A stretch of DNA of 47,762 bases from Candidatus Thioglobus perditus (GCA_002909145.1 PNQY01000087.1:1-47762), one strand, 5' to 3'; numbered from the stretch's first letter, positions 37,171 through 46,531 are shown. Notes: a model not told the origin generated them from the sequence alone. Numbers and translations: made by a program.

Positions 37171-38301
37171 TTAATCTCTAGTTTCAATAGGCTCTACGCT
37201 TCTTAACTCTGGACCCGTGTAATCGGCATTTGGTCTAATGATGCGATTATTGTGTCTTTGTTCAAAAATATGTGCACACCAGCCAGTCACACGCGAACAA
37301 ACAAATATTGGTGTAAATAGCTTAGTGGGAATTGCCATAAACTGATACGATGAGGCATGGAAAAAATCGGCATTCGCAAACAGATTCTTCTCGCGTTTCA
37401 TCACCGCTTCAACGCGCTCTGATACCTTATAAAGATGGGTATCTCCCACTTCATCTGAGAGCTTTTTAGACCAGCCTTTGATTACCGCATTACGTGGATC
37501 AGATTCAGTGTAAACCGCATGACCAAAGCCCATAATCAGCTGCTTAGTTTCCAGCATATTCATAATCGCCGCCTCAGCCTCCTCTGGAGTTTTCCACTGA
37601 TCAATCATATCACTGGCAGCTTCGTTTGCACCACCATGTAATGGACCACGCAAAGTACCAATCGCACTAGTAACTGCTGAGTGGATATCTGATAAAGTTG
37701 AAGCGCAGACACGGCCAGCGAAAGTTGAAGCATTAAACTCATGCTCGGCATAAAGAATCAACGACACACCCATTACTTTTGCATGTAAATCGCTTGGCTT
37801 CTCTCCATGCAATAAGTGCAAGAAATGCCCACCAATGGTGTCGTCATCGGTTTCTACTTCAATGCGTTTGCCATTATGTGAGTATTGATACCAATAGTTA
37901 ATAATTGATGGGAAAGCTCCCAACATACGATCGGCACTTTCTTGTTGCTCAGAAAAGTCATTTTCCATCTCTAGATTGCCCAACATTGAACAGCCAGTAC
38001 GCAGCACATCCATCGGATGTGAGTCCTTAGGAATGTTTTCCAATACCAGCTTAAGCTCTGGCGAAAGACCTCTCAAGCCTTTAAGTTTGGCAATATATGC
38101 ATCCAACTCCTGTTGGTTTGGTAGCTTGCCATACAAAATTAAATATGCCACTTCTTCGAAACTAACGTTCTCAGCCAGATCCACCACATCGTAACCACGG
38201 TACGTTAGACCTGAACCACTAACACCTACGGTTGATAGTGCTGTTTCACCTGCGCTTTGACCACGAAGGCCTGCACCACCTGTTTTTTTTGCTTCACCCA
38301 T
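37171..38301 (-). CDS. prpC: 2-methylcitrate synthase
   Basis: This 376-aa citrate-synthase-family enzyme condenses propionyl-CoA with oxaloacetate. GSGLTYRGYDVVDLAENVSFEEVAYLILYGKLP is the typical short-form N-terminus. The catalytic histidines are in LHGGANEAA and GFGHAVY, and FHASSYQFMAIP carries the aspartate-equivalent region. Its short length and position between prpB and acnD favour PrpC over GltA. Its ATG shares one base with the prpB stop. Confidence 0.95.
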   Translation of the reverse strand: MGEAKKTGGAGLRGQSAGETALSTVGVSGSGLTYRGYDVVDLAENVSFEEVAYLILYGKLPNQQELDAYIAKLKGLRGLSPELKLVLENIPKDSHPMDVLRTGCSMLGNLEMENDFSEQQESADRMLGAFPSIINYWYQYSHNGKRIEVETDDDTIGGHFLHLLHGEKPSDLHAKVMGVSLILYAEHEFNASTFAGRVCASTLSDIHSAVTSAIGTLRGPLHGGANEAASDMIDQWKTPEEAEAAIMNMLETKQLIMGFGHAVYTESDPRNAVIKGWSKKLSDEVGDTHLYKVSERVEAVMKREKNLFANADFFHASSYQFMAIPTKLFTPIFVCSRVTGWCAHIFEQRHNNRIIRPNADYTGPELRSVEPIETRD

Positions 38302-39176
38302 TATTTATTCTCCTTGTTAAATAGTTCGTCTAGTTTTTGTTCATATTGGTGATAATCTAAGAAATCATACAACTCCATACGTGTTTGCATAGAATCCACC
38401 ACCTGTATTTGATCGCCATCAGCCAAAATATGCTCGTACACATTTAATGCTGCCTTGCTCATAGCTCTAAAAGCGCTGAGTGGATACAGCACCATATCAA
38501 CACCTGAGTCGTGCAACTCTGATTTGTTAAATAGTGGTGTGGCACCAAATTCGGTAATATTGGCCAGAATTGGCACATCGACTACAGCTGAAAATGTCTG
38601 ATACTGCTCTAAAGTGTTTAGCGCTTCAGGAAAAATCATGTCCGCACCAGCCTCAACAAAAGCCGCGGCTTTATCTACCGCTGAGTCCATACCTTCAACT
38701 GCCAAAGCATCAGTTCTGGCCATAATAACAAAATTCTCATCAACTCTGGCATCCACCGCAGATTTAATACGCTCGCACATCTCTTCAGTGGAAACAACCG
38801 TCTTATTTGGACGGTGGCCACAGCGTTTTTGAATCACTTGATCTTCAATGTGAATCGCCGCCACATTCGCACGCTCCATCTCACGCACACAACGGGCAAT
38901 GTTAAAAGCACCACCCCAACCAGTATCCACATCAACCAGTAGTGGCAGATCAGAAGCGTCAGTAATACGCTTGGCATCTTCTAGCACATCATGCAAAGTA
39001 CTAATACCTAAATCCGGAGTGCCTAACGAACAAGCAGCCACACCACCGCCAGAAAGATAAATGGCCTGATGACCAACCTTCTGCGCCATAATGGCGCTAT
39101 AGGCATTCACCGTACCAACAATTTGCACTGGGGCTTCATTGGTAATTAATTCTCTAAATTTTTTTCCTTGACTCAC
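38301..39176 (-). CDS. prpB: 2-methylisocitrate lyase
   Basis: The 291-aa enzyme cleaves 2-methylisocitrate to pyruvate and succinate. It is an isocitrate-lyase/PEP-mutase superfamily barrel with the loop motif QKRCGHRP, where the Cys is the general acid. DVDTGWGG provides Mg2+ ligands, and MARTDA follows. The start is GTG (39174-39176), supported by AGGAG about seven bases upstream. It follows the regulator gene by 35 bp and is the first structural gene of the operon. Confidence 0.95.
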   Translation of the reverse strand: MSQGKKFRELITNEAPVQIVGTVNAYSAIMAQKVGHQAIYLSGGGVAACSLGTPDLGISTLHDVLEDAKRITDASDLPLLVDVDTGWGGAFNIARCVREMERANVAAIHIEDQVIQKRCGHRPNKTVVSTEEMCERIKSAVDARVDENFVIMARTDALAVEGMDSAVDKAAAFVEAGADMIFPEALNTLEQYQTFSAVVDVPILANITEFGATPLFNKSELHDSGVDMVLYPLSAFRAMSKAALNVYEHILADGDQIQVVDSMQTRMELYDFLDYHQYEQKLDELFNKENK

Positions 39177-39211
39177 TTTAATACTCCTATTTGTTATGCA
39201 CTATTGGCATT

Positions 39212-39892
39212 TTATTGTTGGTTCTGTTCGCTCAACATGGACTCAACTAGCTTCCAAGAGCTTTGAATATGACGACGCATTAACATCTCGGCAAACTCAG
39301 CATCTCGATTATTAATAGCGTCCACAATTGAACGATGCTCAGAAAGAGCTTTTTCTGCACGATAAGGCAGACGACTGGTGCGATGACGGCACATTCTCAA
39401 TAGTTGATACAATTGATTCTCTAAATAGTTGACCAGCTGAACATTGCCACATTTAGAAAAAATATAATAATGAAAATCTGGATCACCCTCTTCTTGGAAA
39501 TAAACTTTGCCACCGGTATCATTAATACCAGCCTCATGTTGATCCAACAAGCGATATAAATTGTTAATCTCATTCTTTGACATTACCTGGGTTGCCAGGC
39601 GAGTGGCAAAGCCTTCCATAGCTTCACGCATTTGATAGACTTCACGCATTTTCTCAGCATCAAGTGTCACTACGTGCGTACCCGCGTGCGGAGCCTTTAC
39701 CACCAAATTAATTGCCTCTAGTTTTTGCAGAGCCTCACGCAAAGGGCCACGACTAATATCATAATGCTTAGCCAGCTCAGCCTCACCCATTTTTTGCCCC
39801 TGTGGGGTTACGCCAGTAACAATATCTTCCTTGATGCGCCAAAACACCTGATCCGATAAAGTCCCTTGTCTATTGTCTGTTACAGTATTCAT
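39212..39892 (-). CDS. GntR-family (FCD domain) regulator of the propionate operon
   Basis: The 226-aa protein has an N-terminal winged helix (about 12-75; GEAELAKHYDISRGPLREALQKLEA is the recognition region). The C-terminal FCD domain has candidate metal ligands D137/D139, H141, H186 and H208. FCD regulators usually bind a carboxylic acid; here 2-methylcitrate or a related acid is a reasonable inducer. It is the first gene of the prp transcript and two TATTGTCAACAATATA sites sit directly upstream, implying autoregulation. It is not the Fis-type PrpR of E. coli. Confidence 0.9.
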   Translation of the reverse strand: MNTVTDNRQGTLSDQVFWRIKEDIVTGVTPQGQKMGEAELAKHYDISRGPLREALQKLEAINLVVKAPHAGTHVVTLDAEKMREVYQMREAMEGFATRLATQVMSKNEINNLYRLLDQHEAGINDTGGKVYFQEEGDPDFHYYIFSKCGNVQLVNYLENQLYQLLRMCRHRTSRLPYRAEKALSEHRSIVDAINNRDAEFAEMLMRRHIQSSWKLVESMLSEQNQQ

Positions 39893-39897
39893 TGTCT

Positions 39898-39911
39898 TAT
39901 TGTCAACAATA
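39898..39911. promoter_or_regulatory. Candidate GntR operator, proximal copy
   Basis: TATTGTCAACAATA is a dyad with ATTGT/ACAAT arms around CA. It lies six bases before the regulator's ATG, downstream of the predicted -10 box. TTGT-NN-ACAA dyads are common for FCD-type GntR proteins. Confidence 0.7.
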
Positions 39912-39939
39912 TAACCAAAAAATAGTAAAATATGGCTAA

Positions 39940-39968
39940 ATAATAGCTAAAAATTATACTATTGTCAA
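39940..39968 (-). promoter_or_regulatory. Near-consensus sigma-70 promoter of the prp operon
   Basis: On the minus strand TTGACA (complement of 39963-39968), a 17-bp spacer and TATTAT (39940-39945) give a near-perfect promoter. The -35 box is part of the distal operator. The predicted start, near 39933, leaves a leader of about 40 nt. Confidence 0.7.
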
Positions 39969-39973
39969 CAATA
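39960..39973. promoter_or_regulatory. Candidate GntR operator, distal copy overlapping the -35 box
   Basis: This is the same TATTGTCAACAATA dyad, 62 bp from the proximal copy and identical over 16 bases. Its right half contains the TTGACA of the prp promoter, so a bound regulator would block RNA polymerase directly. It also lies 146 bp before sucA. Confidence 0.7.
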
Positions 39974-40118
39974 TATGAAAAAAAATAGCAAAATAGTTAA
40001 ATTTCAAGGCTTCACTTATAAAAATAAATTAAACAATTAAGCATAATAAGCTTGGTATCATAGGGGAAAAATAATTATTTATAAGTTCAATACCTTTCTC
40101 CGATAAATTATAGAAACA

Positions 40119-42824
40119 ATGAGCAATAATTTTAACTCGCACAAAGATGTTATCAATCGCTTTATAGATTATGGCAAATCTAACTTTGAATCAAATAATA
40201 CTCCGAAAACACTAAGCCAAAACGATGCTCAGCTTAAGGTTCTTAGGCTTATATATGCATTTCGATTTTCTGGACACCTAAGAGCCACCTTAGATCCGCT
40301 TAAAAGACCAAGACATCACTCTCACTCAACACCTCCATTTACTCTTGAAGAGTTTGGTCTGAGTGAAGCAGATTTAGACACAGCTTTTGATATAGGTTCT
40401 TATCAAGGATCAAATTGCAACACCCTTAGGGAGCTTTTTAAATCGCTCAATAAAACTTATTGCGGTAATCTTGGCGTTGAGTATATGCACATTCCCAATC
40501 TTGAAGAGAGGAAATGGATCCAAACTAAGATTGAAACCATGTCTTTGGATCAAGAAGACACTCCTGAATATAAAAAATGGCTCCTTCAAAGAGTTACTGC
40601 GGCTGAAGTTTTTGAAAAATTTCTTCATAATAAATATGTGGGTCAAAAACGCTTTTCTCTTGAGGGAGGTGAAACCCTAATTCCACTATTAAATGTACTG
40701 ATTGAGTACTCTGGCAACCACTCAATGAAAAGAATTTCTTTAGGTATGGCGCATCGAGGCCGACTGAATGTTCTTATTAACATTATGGGTAAAAAGGCCG
40801 AAAAATTATTTCAAGAGTTCGCTGGTGATCTTGGTTTAAACAAAAATCAAACAGGTGATGTTAAATATCACCAAGGGTTTTCCTCTGACATTCAAACAGA
40901 AAAGAATGATGTTCACCTGGCACTCATGTTTAATCCGTCTCACCTTGAGTTAGTTAACCCGGTTATTGAAGGGTGCGCAAGATACCATCAGGACGAGGGT
41001 AGTAAAGAGGATCGACAGAAAATTCTTCCAGTTCTCATTCATGGTGATGCAGCCTTTTCAGGTCAAGGCATTATCATGGAAACATTAAATATGTCTCAAT
41101 CACGAGGCTATAGCACTATGGGCACCGTCCACATTGTTATTAACAATCAGATTGGTTTTACAACTTCGAAACAATATGACGCTAGGTCAACTGATTATTG
41201 TACTGACGTTGTTAAGATGATTAATGCCCCTGTATTTCATGTCAACGCAGAAGACCTTGAAATGGTCAGCTATATTACGAAGCTTGCTCTTGATTACAGA
41301 ATGCGATACAAAAAAGATGTCGTAATTGACTTGATGTGTTACAGAAGGCAAGGACACAATGAGGCTGACGAGCCCGCTGTAACCCAACCTTTAATGTATG
41401 AGGCAATTAGAAAACTTCCTACAACGCGTACCAACTATGCAAACACCCTGATGAAACAAGGTGTTATTGATCAAACAGAAGTTGATGCTATGGTGAATGA
41501 CTATAGACAACAACTAAAAGATGGTGAAGTGGTTGCCTACAATATAGTTAAACCAAAAAGCAAAAAAATGTTGGAAGAAATGCCTTGGGAAGAGTACCTT
41601 AACTCTACATGGCTTGAGCCTTACGAATCTGCAATAAGTAAAAAGCATATTCAAAAATTAAATAAAAAACTTCAACATGTGCCAGATGGATTTGAAGTGC
41701 ATCCACGTGTTAAAAAAATTCTCTCAGAAAGACAAAAAATGGCTGACGACAAAATCAACGCCGACTGGGGGTTTGCTGAGACTATGGCATACGCCAGCCT
41801 TACTGAAAGTGGTGTATCCATTAGACTAGCAGGACAAGATTGTGGAAGGGGAACTTTCTTCCATAGGAATGCAGTTTTACACAATCAACTAGCTAATGAA
41901 GATTACACCCCGCTAAAGCATATTAGTGATAAGCAAGGAAGAGTTCAAATATATGATTCTATTTTGTCAGAAGAAGCAGTACTTGGATTTGAGTACGGTT
42001 ACGCAACTGCAAACCCTGAATCGCTCGTTATATGGGAGGCACAGTTTGGAGACTTTGCTAATGGTGCTCAGGCAATCATTGACCAGTTTATTGTTTCAGC
42101 CGAAGCAAAATGGGGTCGCCTATCGAACCTAGTTATGCTTCTTCCTCATGGTCTTGAGGGGCAAGGTCCTGAGCACTCCTCTGGAAGGTTAGAGCGCTTT
42201 CTTCAACTTTGTGCTAGTCACAATATGCAAGTTTGTGTTCCATCAACTGCATCTCAAATATTTCATTTAATGAGGCGTCAAGTTCTAAGAAAATTCCGAT
42301 CCCCTCTCATTATTATGTCTCCAAAAAGTTTGCTCAGAAATCCTCTTGCAGCCTCATCTCTATTTAAATTTACTGAAGGCAAATTTAAAAATGTTTATGA
42401 AGAGCAATATGACAACATCAAGCCTAATAAGGTTAATCGGGTTATTATGTGTAGCGGTAAAGTTTTTTATGAACTATTAACACGTCGTCAAGATGAACAA
42501 ATGAATAATGTTGCTATTCTTAGACTGGAACAGCTCTACCCATTTCCAGCAGAGCAACTTATGAATGAGCTTGTCAAATTTCCAAAGGCCAAAGATATTG
42601 TATGGTGCCAAGAAGAGCCAATTAACCAAGGCGCATGGTACACCTCCAGGCATAACTTTATGGAAAGTATCGTTAAAAATCAAACTCTTCATGTTGTAGC
42701 TCGAGATCTCTATGCCGCCCCAGCTGAAGGCAGCATCAGACTGCACAACGTAAATCAAAACCAAGTAATTGAAACGGCCCTAGGTATTCAACCTATCAAC
42801 AAAGCTAGGAGTATTAAGAAATGA
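40119..42824 (+). CDS. sucA: 2-oxoglutarate dehydrogenase E1 component
   Basis: This 901-aa thiamine-diphosphate enzyme decarboxylates 2-oxoglutarate in the TCA cycle. The N-terminal E2-binding segment (about 1-50), the [11 protein letters not shown] region, and the ThDP motif starting [10 protein letters not shown] and ending NNQIGFTT are all present. [20 protein letters not shown] and the transketolase-like C-terminal domain ([23 protein letters not shown]) complete it. Length is slightly below E. coli's 933. It is divergent from the prp regulator (226-bp gap) and overlaps sucB by 4 bp (ATGA). Confidence 0.95.
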   Translation: MSNNFNSHKDVINRFIDYGKSNFESNNTPKTLSQNDAQLKVLRLIYAFRFSGHLRATLDPLKRPRHHSHSTPPFTLEEFGLSEADLDTAFDIGSYQGSNCNTLRELFKSLNKTYCGNLGVEYMHIPNLEERKWIQTKIETMSLDQEDTPEYKKWLLQRVTAAEVFEKFLHNKYVGQKRFSLEGGETLIPLLNVLIEYSGNHSMKRISLGMAHRGRLNVLINIMGKKAEKLFQEFAGDLGLNKNQTGDVKYHQGFSSDIQTEKNDVHLALMFNPSHLELVNPVIEGCARYHQDEGSKEDRQKILPVLIHGDAAFSGQGIIMETLNMSQSRGYSTMGTVHIVINNQIGFTTSKQYDARSTDYCTDVVKMINAPVFHVNAEDLEMVSYITKLALDYRMRYKKDVVIDLMCYRRQGHNEADEPAVTQPLMYEAIRKLPTTRTNYANTLMKQGVIDQTEVDAMVNDYRQQLKDGEVVAYNIVKPKSKKMLEEMPWEEYLNSTWLEPYESAISKKHIQKLNKKLQHVPDGFEVHPRVKKILSERQKMADDKINADWGFAETMAYASLTESGVSIRLAGQDCGRGTFFHRNAVLHNQLANEDYTPLKHISDKQGRVQIYDSILSEEAVLGFEYGYATANPESLVIWEAQFGDFANGAQAIIDQFIVSAEAKWGRLSNLVMLLPHGLEGQGPEHSSGRLERFLQLCASHNMQVCVPSTASQIFHLMRRQVLRKFRSPLIIMSPKSLLRNPLAASSLFKFTEGKFKNVYEEQYDNIKPNKVNRVIMCSGKVFYELLTRRQDEQMNNVAILRLEQLYPFPAEQLMNELVKFPKAKDIVWCQEEPINQGAWYTSRHNFMESIVKNQTLHVVARDLYAAPAEGSIRLHNVNQNQVIETALGIQPINKARSIKK

Positions 42825-43924
42825 AAGAAGTAAAAGTACCAGTCCTCCCTGAATCAATAAATGAAGCTACTGTCGCAGCCTGGCATAAAAAACCTGGTGA
42901 CTATGTAGAGCTTGATGATGTCATTGTTGAAATTGAAACGGATAAAGTCGTTCTAGAGGTTCCAGCGGAAGACGCAGGGGTATTAACTGAAATCTTAGCT
43001 GAAGAGGGGGAAACAGTTAATGAGCAACAAGTTCTTGCTATTTTAGATAATGAGGCTGAGGCTCCAAATGAGGCTGCGCCAGCGCAAAATAAATCCACTC
43101 AAGAAAAGTCGCCAGATACTATCAAAGAAGACAAAACAATTGAGCCAGAAATTATAAAAAAAGAGGTGCAAATAGAGGAACCAAAAGCTGCGCCTGAGAA
43201 ACAATCATCTCAACCAATGAGCAATCGAATGGAGGAGAGAGTCCCGATGACTCGCATTCACAAAACGACTGCAAGCAGGCTCCACTCAGCCACTCAAAAT
43301 ACCGCCATGCTGACAACATTTAATGAGGTTGATATGAGCGAAATCTTGACAATGAGATCGAACTACAAAGAAGCTTTTGAGAAGAAGTACTCTGTTAAAT
43401 TAGGATTTATGTCTTTCTTTGTTAAGGCTGCTGTCGAATCACTCAAAAAATTTCCCACTGTAAATGCTTATATTGATGGAGATGAAATAATCTATCATGC
43501 ATTCTGTGATGTCTCTGTTGCTGTATCTTCAGATCGAGGCCTTGTTGTTCCAGTTCTCCGTGATGCACACAAAATGACAATGCATGACATCGAAAAAGGA
43601 ATTATGGATTACTCTTCAAGAGCTCAGAACGGAACCCTTGGTATTGAAGAAATGAGTGGTGGAACCTTTACTATCTCAAATGGCGGGGTATTCGGATCAC
43701 TTCTTTCAACACCAATCCTTAATTCACCTCAAAGTGCCATTCTAGGAATGCATAAAACGCAAGAACGCCCTGTTGTAGTAGATGGTGAAATTGTTATAAG
43801 GCCGATGATGTACCTGGCTCTATCCTATGACCATAGAATTATTAATGGAAAAGAAGCAGTTCAGTTTTTAATCTCAATTAAAGAAGCTCTAGAGGATCCT
43901 GTAAGGTTATTACTTAAAGTTTAA
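42821..43924 (+). CDS. sucB: Dihydrolipoyl succinyltransferase (E2), lacking the subunit-binding domain
   Basis: The 367-aa protein has one lipoyl domain (1-76, lipoyl lysine K42 in [11 protein letters not shown]) and a charged Pro/Glu/Lys linker (about 78-138). The catalytic domain starts at [15 protein letters not shown] (140 on) and includes [12 protein letters not shown] and [20 protein letters not shown]. The roughly 40-residue peripheral subunit-binding domain found between linker and core in E. coli SucB is absent, which accounts for the 38-residue shortfall. The catalytic motif reads DHRIING (337-343), with Asn342 where DHRxxDG has Asp. No lpd or sucCD follows. Confidence 0.93.
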   Translation: MKEVKVPVLPESINEATVAAWHKKPGDYVELDDVIVEIETDKVVLEVPAEDAGVLTEILAEEGETVNEQQVLAILDNEAEAPNEAAPAQNKSTQEKSPDTIKEDKTIEPEIIKKEVQIEEPKAAPEKQSSQPMSNRMEERVPMTRIHKTTASRLHSATQNTAMLTTFNEVDMSEILTMRSNYKEAFEKKYSVKLGFMSFFVKAAVESLKKFPTVNAYIDGDEIIYHAFCDVSVAVSSDRGLVVPVLRDAHKMTMHDIEKGIMDYSSRAQNGTLGIEEMSGGTFTISNGGVFGSLLSTPILNSPQSAILGMHKTQERPVVVDGEIVIRPMMYLALSYDHRIINGKEAVQFLISIKEALEDPVRLLLKV

Positions 43925-43939
43925 TAATTTAATTTTACG

Positions 43940-43968
43940 AAAAAAGCTATTTTAATACCGCCTTTTTT
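43940..43968 (+). terminator. Possible weak terminator after sucB
   Basis: AAAAAAG (43940-43946) and CTTTTTT (43962-43968) could pair around a 15-nt loop, starting 16 bp after the sucB stop. The stem is almost entirely A-U, so this is uncertain. Confidence 0.3.
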
Positions 43969-44029
43969 AATTCTATTACTTTTTACAGTTTGCTATTTAT
44001 AGTAATCTTATTCGTCAAGTGATTTAAGG

Positions 44030-44106
44030 TGGTAGTCACGGTCAGATTTGAACTGACGACTTCCAGCATGTCATGCTGGCACTCTAACCAACTGAGTTAC
44101 GCGACT
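44030..44106 (-). tRNA. tRNA-Val (anticodon GAC)
   Basis: Read on the minus strand, a 77-nt cloverleaf begins AGTCGCG and ends CGTGACT-A-CCA; the CCA is encoded (complement of 44030-44032). The D-arm is ACTCAGTTGGTTAGAGT, the anticodon arm CCAGC-ATGACAT-GCTGG, and the T-arm contains GTTCAAATC. Loop bases 34-36 are GAC, which reads GUC/GUU valine codons. The acceptor stem has one G-U pair. It starts with A rather than the usual G. Confidence 0.92.
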
Positions 44107-44144
44107 ATTATTTAGAGTTGTTAATTAGTAATCAACAGCGGTGA

Positions 44145-44174
44145 ATTATACTTAGGATTATTTACTAAAAACAA
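44145..44174 (-). promoter_or_regulatory. Candidate promoter of tRNA-Val
   Basis: On the minus strand TTGTTT (complement of 44169-44174), an 18-bp spacer and TATAAT (44145-44150) precede the tRNA by about 38 bp. The -35 lies at the extreme 3' end of pyrF. Confidence 0.5.
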
Positions 44175-44860
44175 CCCTTGATTATTTCTTGAATGCTGCT
44201 TGCCGCAGCATAAGGGTCATCAGCATTTTTAATTGGTCGACCAACTACAATATAATCCGATCCCGACTTAAACGCTGTGGCAACATCAACTACACGCTTC
44301 TGATCGTCATCATTTGCAACTGGGCGAATACCTGGAGTCACAGCAATAAGCTTATTGTCTACATATTCTCTTAAGAATGGCACCTCAAGACCTGAAGAAA
44401 CCACACCATCACAGCCCGCTTCAAAAGCGCGCTTAGCACGAGAAATTACCAAATCTTGCACATCACAATCAAAACCAAGATCATCAAGATCTCCACGATC
44501 AAGGCTAGTAAGTGCAGTAACAGCTAGGATTTTAAGATCACCCTTATTTTCAGCAGCCTTCTCCATTAAGCCTTGATTGCCATGAATGGTAGCAAATGTT
44601 GCTCCATATTGGCTCAATCTATTAATAGTTCTGCCAACTGTCTCTGGAACGTCAAAAAACTTAAGATCAACAAAAACTTTTTTGTCTTTAGCAATCAACC
44701 AATCCATTAGTTGAAAGTATTGACCAGTCATTAACATTTCCATGCCAATTTTATAAAAATTAACACTCTCGTCTAGTTGATTAACTAGATCTTTAGCTTG
44801 ATTTACCTCTGGCACATCTAATGCAAAAATTAATCTGTCTTCAATCTTAATGTTTTTCAT
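44165..44860 (-). CDS. pyrF: Orotidine 5'-phosphate decarboxylase
   Basis: This 231-aa TIM-barrel enzyme makes UMP, the last step of de novo pyrimidine synthesis. The catalytic charge network is in DLKFFDVPETV (Asp-x-Lys-x-x-Asp). RLIFALDVPE opens the barrel, and VTPGIRP plus VVGRPI bind the phosphate. Length matches the short bacterial group I form. It lies 12 bp after the small Sel1 gene. tRNA-Val lies downstream on the same strand. Confidence 0.96.
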   Translation of the reverse strand: MKNIKIEDRLIFALDVPEVNQAKDLVNQLDESVNFYKIGMEMLMTGQYFQLMDWLIAKDKKVFVDLKFFDVPETVGRTINRLSQYGATFATIHGNQGLMEKAAENKGDLKILAVTALTSLDRGDLDDLGFDCDVQDLVISRAKRAFEAGCDGVVSSGLEVPFLREYVDNKLIAVTPGIRPVANDDDQKRVVDVATAFKSGSDYIVVGRPIKNADDPYAAASSIQEIIKGCF

Positions 44861-44872
44861 TGTAATCCTATA

Positions 44873-45163
44873 TTAAAAAATACTACCACCCGAATAGCCA
44901 TTTTCATTGGCCTTTCTGATCCAGTGCTTTGATTGCTCGATATCTTTATCAACTGACTTGGCAAGCGCATAAAAAATGCCTAAATTATACTGTGATTTTG
45001 CATAATCTTGTTCGGCAGATTGTGAATACCATTCAAATGCTTTAGATAAATCTTTTTGTACACCCACACCTAAATCGTAAGCTAGGGCTATCTCATACTG
45101 AGACTCAGCATCACCCTGTTCAGCAAGTTGCAAAACCTGCTCAAAAGTTTTTCCCTTTTCCAC
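44873..45163 (-). CDS. Small Sel1-repeat protein
   Basis: The 96-aa product has two to three Sel1-like repeats (AEQGDAESQYEIALAYDLGVGVQKD, then AEQDYAKSQYNLGIFYA, then a partial unit) and no signal peptide, so it should stay in the cytoplasm. It resembles a fragment of the longer exported Sel1 protein at 26984. It is sandwiched 3 bp after the glycine-zipper gene and 12 bp before pyrF. Function unknown; protein-protein contact is the only prediction. Confidence 0.7.
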   Translation of the reverse strand: MEKGKTFEQVLQLAEQGDAESQYEIALAYDLGVGVQKDLSKAFEWYSQSAEQDYAKSQYNLGIFYALAKSVDKDIEQSKHWIRKANENGYSGGSIF

Positions 45164-45166
45164 TAG

Positions 45167-45670
45167 CTACCTAGGAGAAACTTCTATACGCACCTTAATA
45201 GTATCTCCATAAGGCTTACTTCTAGTTGTATAGGTAAATGTACGACCATCATACTCATACTCAACCCTATAGTGGTTAAGCTGTTGTTGTGACTCTGTAC
45301 GGTATTTGGTCTCACAAACCTCTTTACTAACTACACGAGCATTTTTTGATTTTTCTAGCTCATCATCGTGTGCAAGTGATGCGCCCAAAAGAGCTCCAGC
45401 GGCGGTCATGGCTTTTTTACCATCACCCTTGCCAAATTGATTACCAATTAATCCGCCAAACAATCCACCTACAATTTCATTAGTAGCCGAGCCATCGCCT
45501 TCATTTTGATAAAACTCTTGAATATAACAATCTTGATATGGTTCGCGAATAGTATGAGTTTTGTAGACTTTATCTACAGAAATCACTGTTGCAGTATCAG
45601 TAAAACTACCAGCAAATGATATTTGAGCTGCCAGCATCAAAGGTAGAAAAATTAATATTTGTTTTTTCAT
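45167..45670 (-). CDS. Glycine-zipper envelope protein (17-kDa antigen/2TM type)
   Basis: The 167-aa protein has a signal peptide (MKKQILIFLPLMLAAQISFA) without a lipobox cysteine, so it is probably periplasmic or outer-membrane associated. The glycine zipper is at about 66-97 (IVGGLFGGLIGNQFGKGDGKK then AAGALLGASLA). Two cysteines (CYIQE and VCETKYRTES) flank it and may pair. The C-terminal half, VEYEYDGRTFTYTTRSKPYGDTIKVRIEV, is seen in this family. The role of such proteins in envelope integrity is poorly defined. Confidence 0.8.
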   Translation of the reverse strand: MKKQILIFLPLMLAAQISFAGSFTDTATVISVDKVYKTHTIREPYQDCYIQEFYQNEGDGSATNEIVGGLFGGLIGNQFGKGDGKKAMTAAGALLGASLAHDDELEKSKNARVVSKEVCETKYRTESQQQLNHYRVEYEYDGRTFTYTTRSKPYGDTIKVRIEVSPR

Positions 45671-45738
45671 ATTAATACTCCATTATTTTTTTATATGTAA
45701 TGTAATATATATTGTACGCCCATATATAAATTTGTTTT

Positions 45739-46353
45739 ATGAATTCATACACACTTTATTACGTTTACGACCCAATGTGCTCCTGGTGTTGGGGTTTTAA
45801 TAAAACTTGGAACAAGGTTAAAAAATCACTACCTAAAAACATTAATATTCAATATGTTTTAGGGGGTCTGGCGCCTGATAGTGATGAAATAATGTCAGAC
45901 AAAATGCGTGAATATATACAATACAACTGGCAAAAAATTGAAAAAAACATACCTGGTACAATTTTTAATTATGATTTTTGGACAAACTGCACACCAGTGC
46001 GCTCCACCTATCCTGCTTGTCGAGCAGTAATTGCAGCTAAAAATCAAAACGATCAGCTTGAAATAAGCATGATAAATGCAATTCAAGAAGCCTATTATTT
46101 ATATGCTAAAAACCCATCTAAGGATACTACTTTAATTAATATAGCTAAAGCTATTGGACTGAATGTAACTCAATTTAAAAAAGACTTAAATTCGAAAACC
46201 ACACAACAACAATTAGATAATAATATCAATCTTTCAAAATCACTTGGTGCAAAAGGATTTCCTTCAATTATTCTAGAGAAAGACAGTGTTGCAAAATTAA
46301 TTAAAATCGATTACAACAATTCAGATTTTATTCTTAAACAAATATTGACTTGA
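45739..46353 (+). CDS. DsbA-family thioredoxin-fold protein, cytoplasmic
   Basis: The 204-aa protein has the active-site motif DPMCSWCWGF (C14-S-W-C17) and a cis-proline loop KGFPSII near the C-terminus, with the helical DsbA insertion between. There is no signal peptide, which separates it from periplasmic DsbA and places it with the FrnE-like/YjbH-like cytosolic group. Substrate unknown; protein disulfide or glutathione chemistry is likely. It is divergent from the glycine-zipper gene by 68 bp and its stop overlaps the tRNA-Arg -35 box. Confidence 0.82.
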   Translation: MNSYTLYYVYDPMCSWCWGFNKTWNKVKKSLPKNINIQYVLGGLAPDSDEIMSDKMREYIQYNWQKIEKNIPGTIFNYDFWTNCTPVRSTYPACRAVIAAKNQNDQLEISMINAIQEAYYLYAKNPSKDTTLINIAKAIGLNVTQFKKDLNSKTTQQQLDNNINLSKSLGAKGFPSIILEKDSVAKLIKIDYNNSDFILKQILT

Positions 46354-46378
46354 ATTATCACCACTCAACGTTGATAAT
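46350..46378 (+). promoter_or_regulatory. Promoter of tRNA-Arg
   Basis: TTGAAT (46350-46355), a 17-bp spacer and GATAAT (46373-46378) match sigma-70 boxes well. The predicted start is about 4 nt before the tRNA. The -35 overlaps the TGA of the DsbA-family gene. Confidence 0.65.
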
Positions 46379-46388
46379 ATAACCCCTA

Positions 46389-46465
46389 GCCTTCGTAGCT
46401 CAGCTGGATAGAGCAGCCGCCTCCTAAGCGGCAGGTCAGAGGTTCGAATCTTCTCGAGGGCACCA
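46389..46465 (+). tRNA. tRNA-Arg (anticodon CCU)
   Basis: This 77-nt cloverleaf runs from GCCTTCG to CGAGGGC-A-CCA with the CCA encoded. The D-arm is AGCTCAGCTGGATAGAGCA, the anticodon arm GCCGC-CTCCTAA-GCGGC, and the T-loop is GTTCGAATC. Bases 34-36 are CCT, so it reads AGG. tRNA-Arg(CCU) genes are frequent integration targets in bacteria. Confidence 0.94.
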
Positions 46466-46531
46466 AATTCATATCACAAAACATGCAGCAACCTCTACTT
46501 GTTATAATTAAATATTTGGCAAGTAGTGTGC

